From: Typha latifolia | Lineage: Eukaryota; Streptophyta; Magnoliopsida; Poales; Typhaceae | Reading direction: 5' to 3' | NCBI GenBank assembly: GCA_019914945.1 | Contig: CM034104.1 | Coordinates: 11,148,046-11,212,045 of the forward strand | Length of the DNA stretch: 64,000 nt | Shown here: positions 63,177-64,000 of the stretch, in pieces | Layout of the letters: each line of letters starts with the position of its first letter | Numbering within the stretch: the stretch's first letter is position 1 | Translations under genes and position numbers: made by a program | Notes under the pieces: generated by a model | What the model saw: only the letters and a program-made list of their open reading frames with translations | Told to the model about the DNA's origin: nothing | Databases searched by the model: none

Positions 63177-64000
63177 ATCCACCATATTTCCAACACCTTG
63201 TCCTCAAGGTGACTAGTCACTCATGCCTTTGTACTCATATAATTTATCGTGCCAATCAGTGGATTCAGGTTCGTATTCTTCGAGTCCGCCTAGGAACATG
63301 ACGTGGGCTGGCTGGCACTTGCATTTATGATCGGGGGTAAATCGGTCATCATAGTAAAAACACAAGCCTTTTCTTCGGCGATCTTCTAAGTCGTTGGGTA
63401 CAAAATGATGCATGATTATCTGTCGGTTAGGCTAAGCCGTTGGTGCAGGCTAAGTCGGGGCAGATGTCGTCTCTAGTGGGCCGTGGGCTTGGGCCGCTTC
63501 TCTCCTCCTTGCGAATCTGGTTTAGTTGATCCAACTTGGACTCCATCAGAACAGCTAAGAAGAAGGCCTCGTCAGAAGTAGTGGGCCTCAAAGCCTTCAC
63601 CTCAACTTGAATGTCAGGCCTATGCCCACTAATAAAGATACTCTTAAGGGCCGAGTCAGACCAGTTAGTGACTCGGTTGCATATCCACCCGAACTCCTCC
63701 CGGTAAGCTCGAACTGTTGTTGACTGAGTCAGCTTAGTCAACATGGCCTGAACGTCCTCGTACTGGGTCGGATTGAATCGAGCATAAATCGCATCCGCAA
63801 AGTCCTACCAAGACTCAAATGGTCGAGTCCGCTCAACCGACTAGTACCACCTAATCGCCATGCCCTCCAAGTGAAATGAGGCTGGTTGGACCTTCTGGTG
63901 GTCGGGCATGCCATGGTACGTGAAAAATTACTCCACTAGATAGGTCGAATCTAGCATGTCTCCTCTAGAAAATTTTGGAAAATCAAGCTTGACGATCCGA
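63177..64000 (-). pseudogene. Ty3/gypsy gag remnant of element 2, running off the window
   Basis: On minus from 64000: KLDFPKFSRGDMLDSTYLVE, a stop, then FFTYHGMPDHQKVQPASFHLEG, ARFNPTQYEDVQAMLTKLTQ, REEFGWICNRVTNWSD and SIFISGHRPDIQVEVKALRP. This is a well-preserved retrotransposon gag domain of a plant gypsy element. The zinc knuckle near 63375 reads CFYYDDRFTPDHKC, having lost its second cysteine. After YEYKGMSD and a stop the sequence passes to SHLEDKV, the far 3' end of the element, so protease, reverse transcriptase and integrase are deleted. Confidence 0.85.

Overview
The window is nuclear DNA from a flowering plant. Evidence is six intron-bearing or plant-specific genes (a tandem class III peroxidase cluster, a CBL-interacting protein kinase, an ACT-domain bHLH-like regulator and a small protein with a PFLWESQPGTPK motif), long AT-rich intergenic stretches, many microsatellites, and decayed Copia, Ty3/gypsy, LINE, hAT and SINE sequences. 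The high third-position GC of the kinase and of the last exon of one peroxidase, set in AT-rich surroundings, leans towards a monocot. That is inference, and I do not recognise the species.

Layout. 1-2680: a deleted Copia element, split by a solo LTR and followed by a Copia-type LTR. 2690-3340: promoter and first exon of a minus-strand gene that is cut off by that LTR. 3350-10790: AT-rich intergenic DNA with microsatellites. 10870-12181: a four-exon bHLH-like/ACT gene whose leader carries a 68-bp GA array. 12182-17160: intergenic. 17252-24052: three class III peroxidase genes, one on plus and two on minus. 24535-29860: an old tandem duplication split by a Ty3/gypsy element, whose reverse transcriptase is itself split by a solo LTR full of TTCGAA palindromes. 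29860-41160: repeats, including four or five copies of one LTR family. 41264-41665: the small PFLWESQPGTPK protein. 43020-46990: L1-type LINE remnants broken by LTRs, then a GAGCTCG-rich element. 49190-49935: a GC-rich patch and a dead hAT transposase fragment. 51401-52341: another LTR. 53750-55714: a GC-rich promoter island and an intronless CIPK gene. 56786-57175: a SINE with an 18-bp target duplication. 58290-58600: a second promoter-like island that shares several words with the CIPK one. 61390-64000: more repeats, ending in a Ty3/gypsy gag that runs off the window.

How the parts relate. The three peroxidases share signal peptides, catalytic Arg/His residues, the eight conserved cysteines and two intron positions, so they are tandem paralogues of secreted haem peroxidases. 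The minus-strand pair lack an intron that the plus-strand gene keeps. The kinase, the bHLH-like gene and the small protein are separate single genes. The rest is layered transposon history: one LTR family of about 700 bp appears at least ten times, and nested insertions allow relative dating of events.

I found no tRNA or rRNA gene and no CRISPR array. The least ordinary things here are the TTCGAA-rich LTR, the two look-alike promoter islands around the CIPK gene, the GC-AG intron in the first peroxidase, and the clean SINE insertion.
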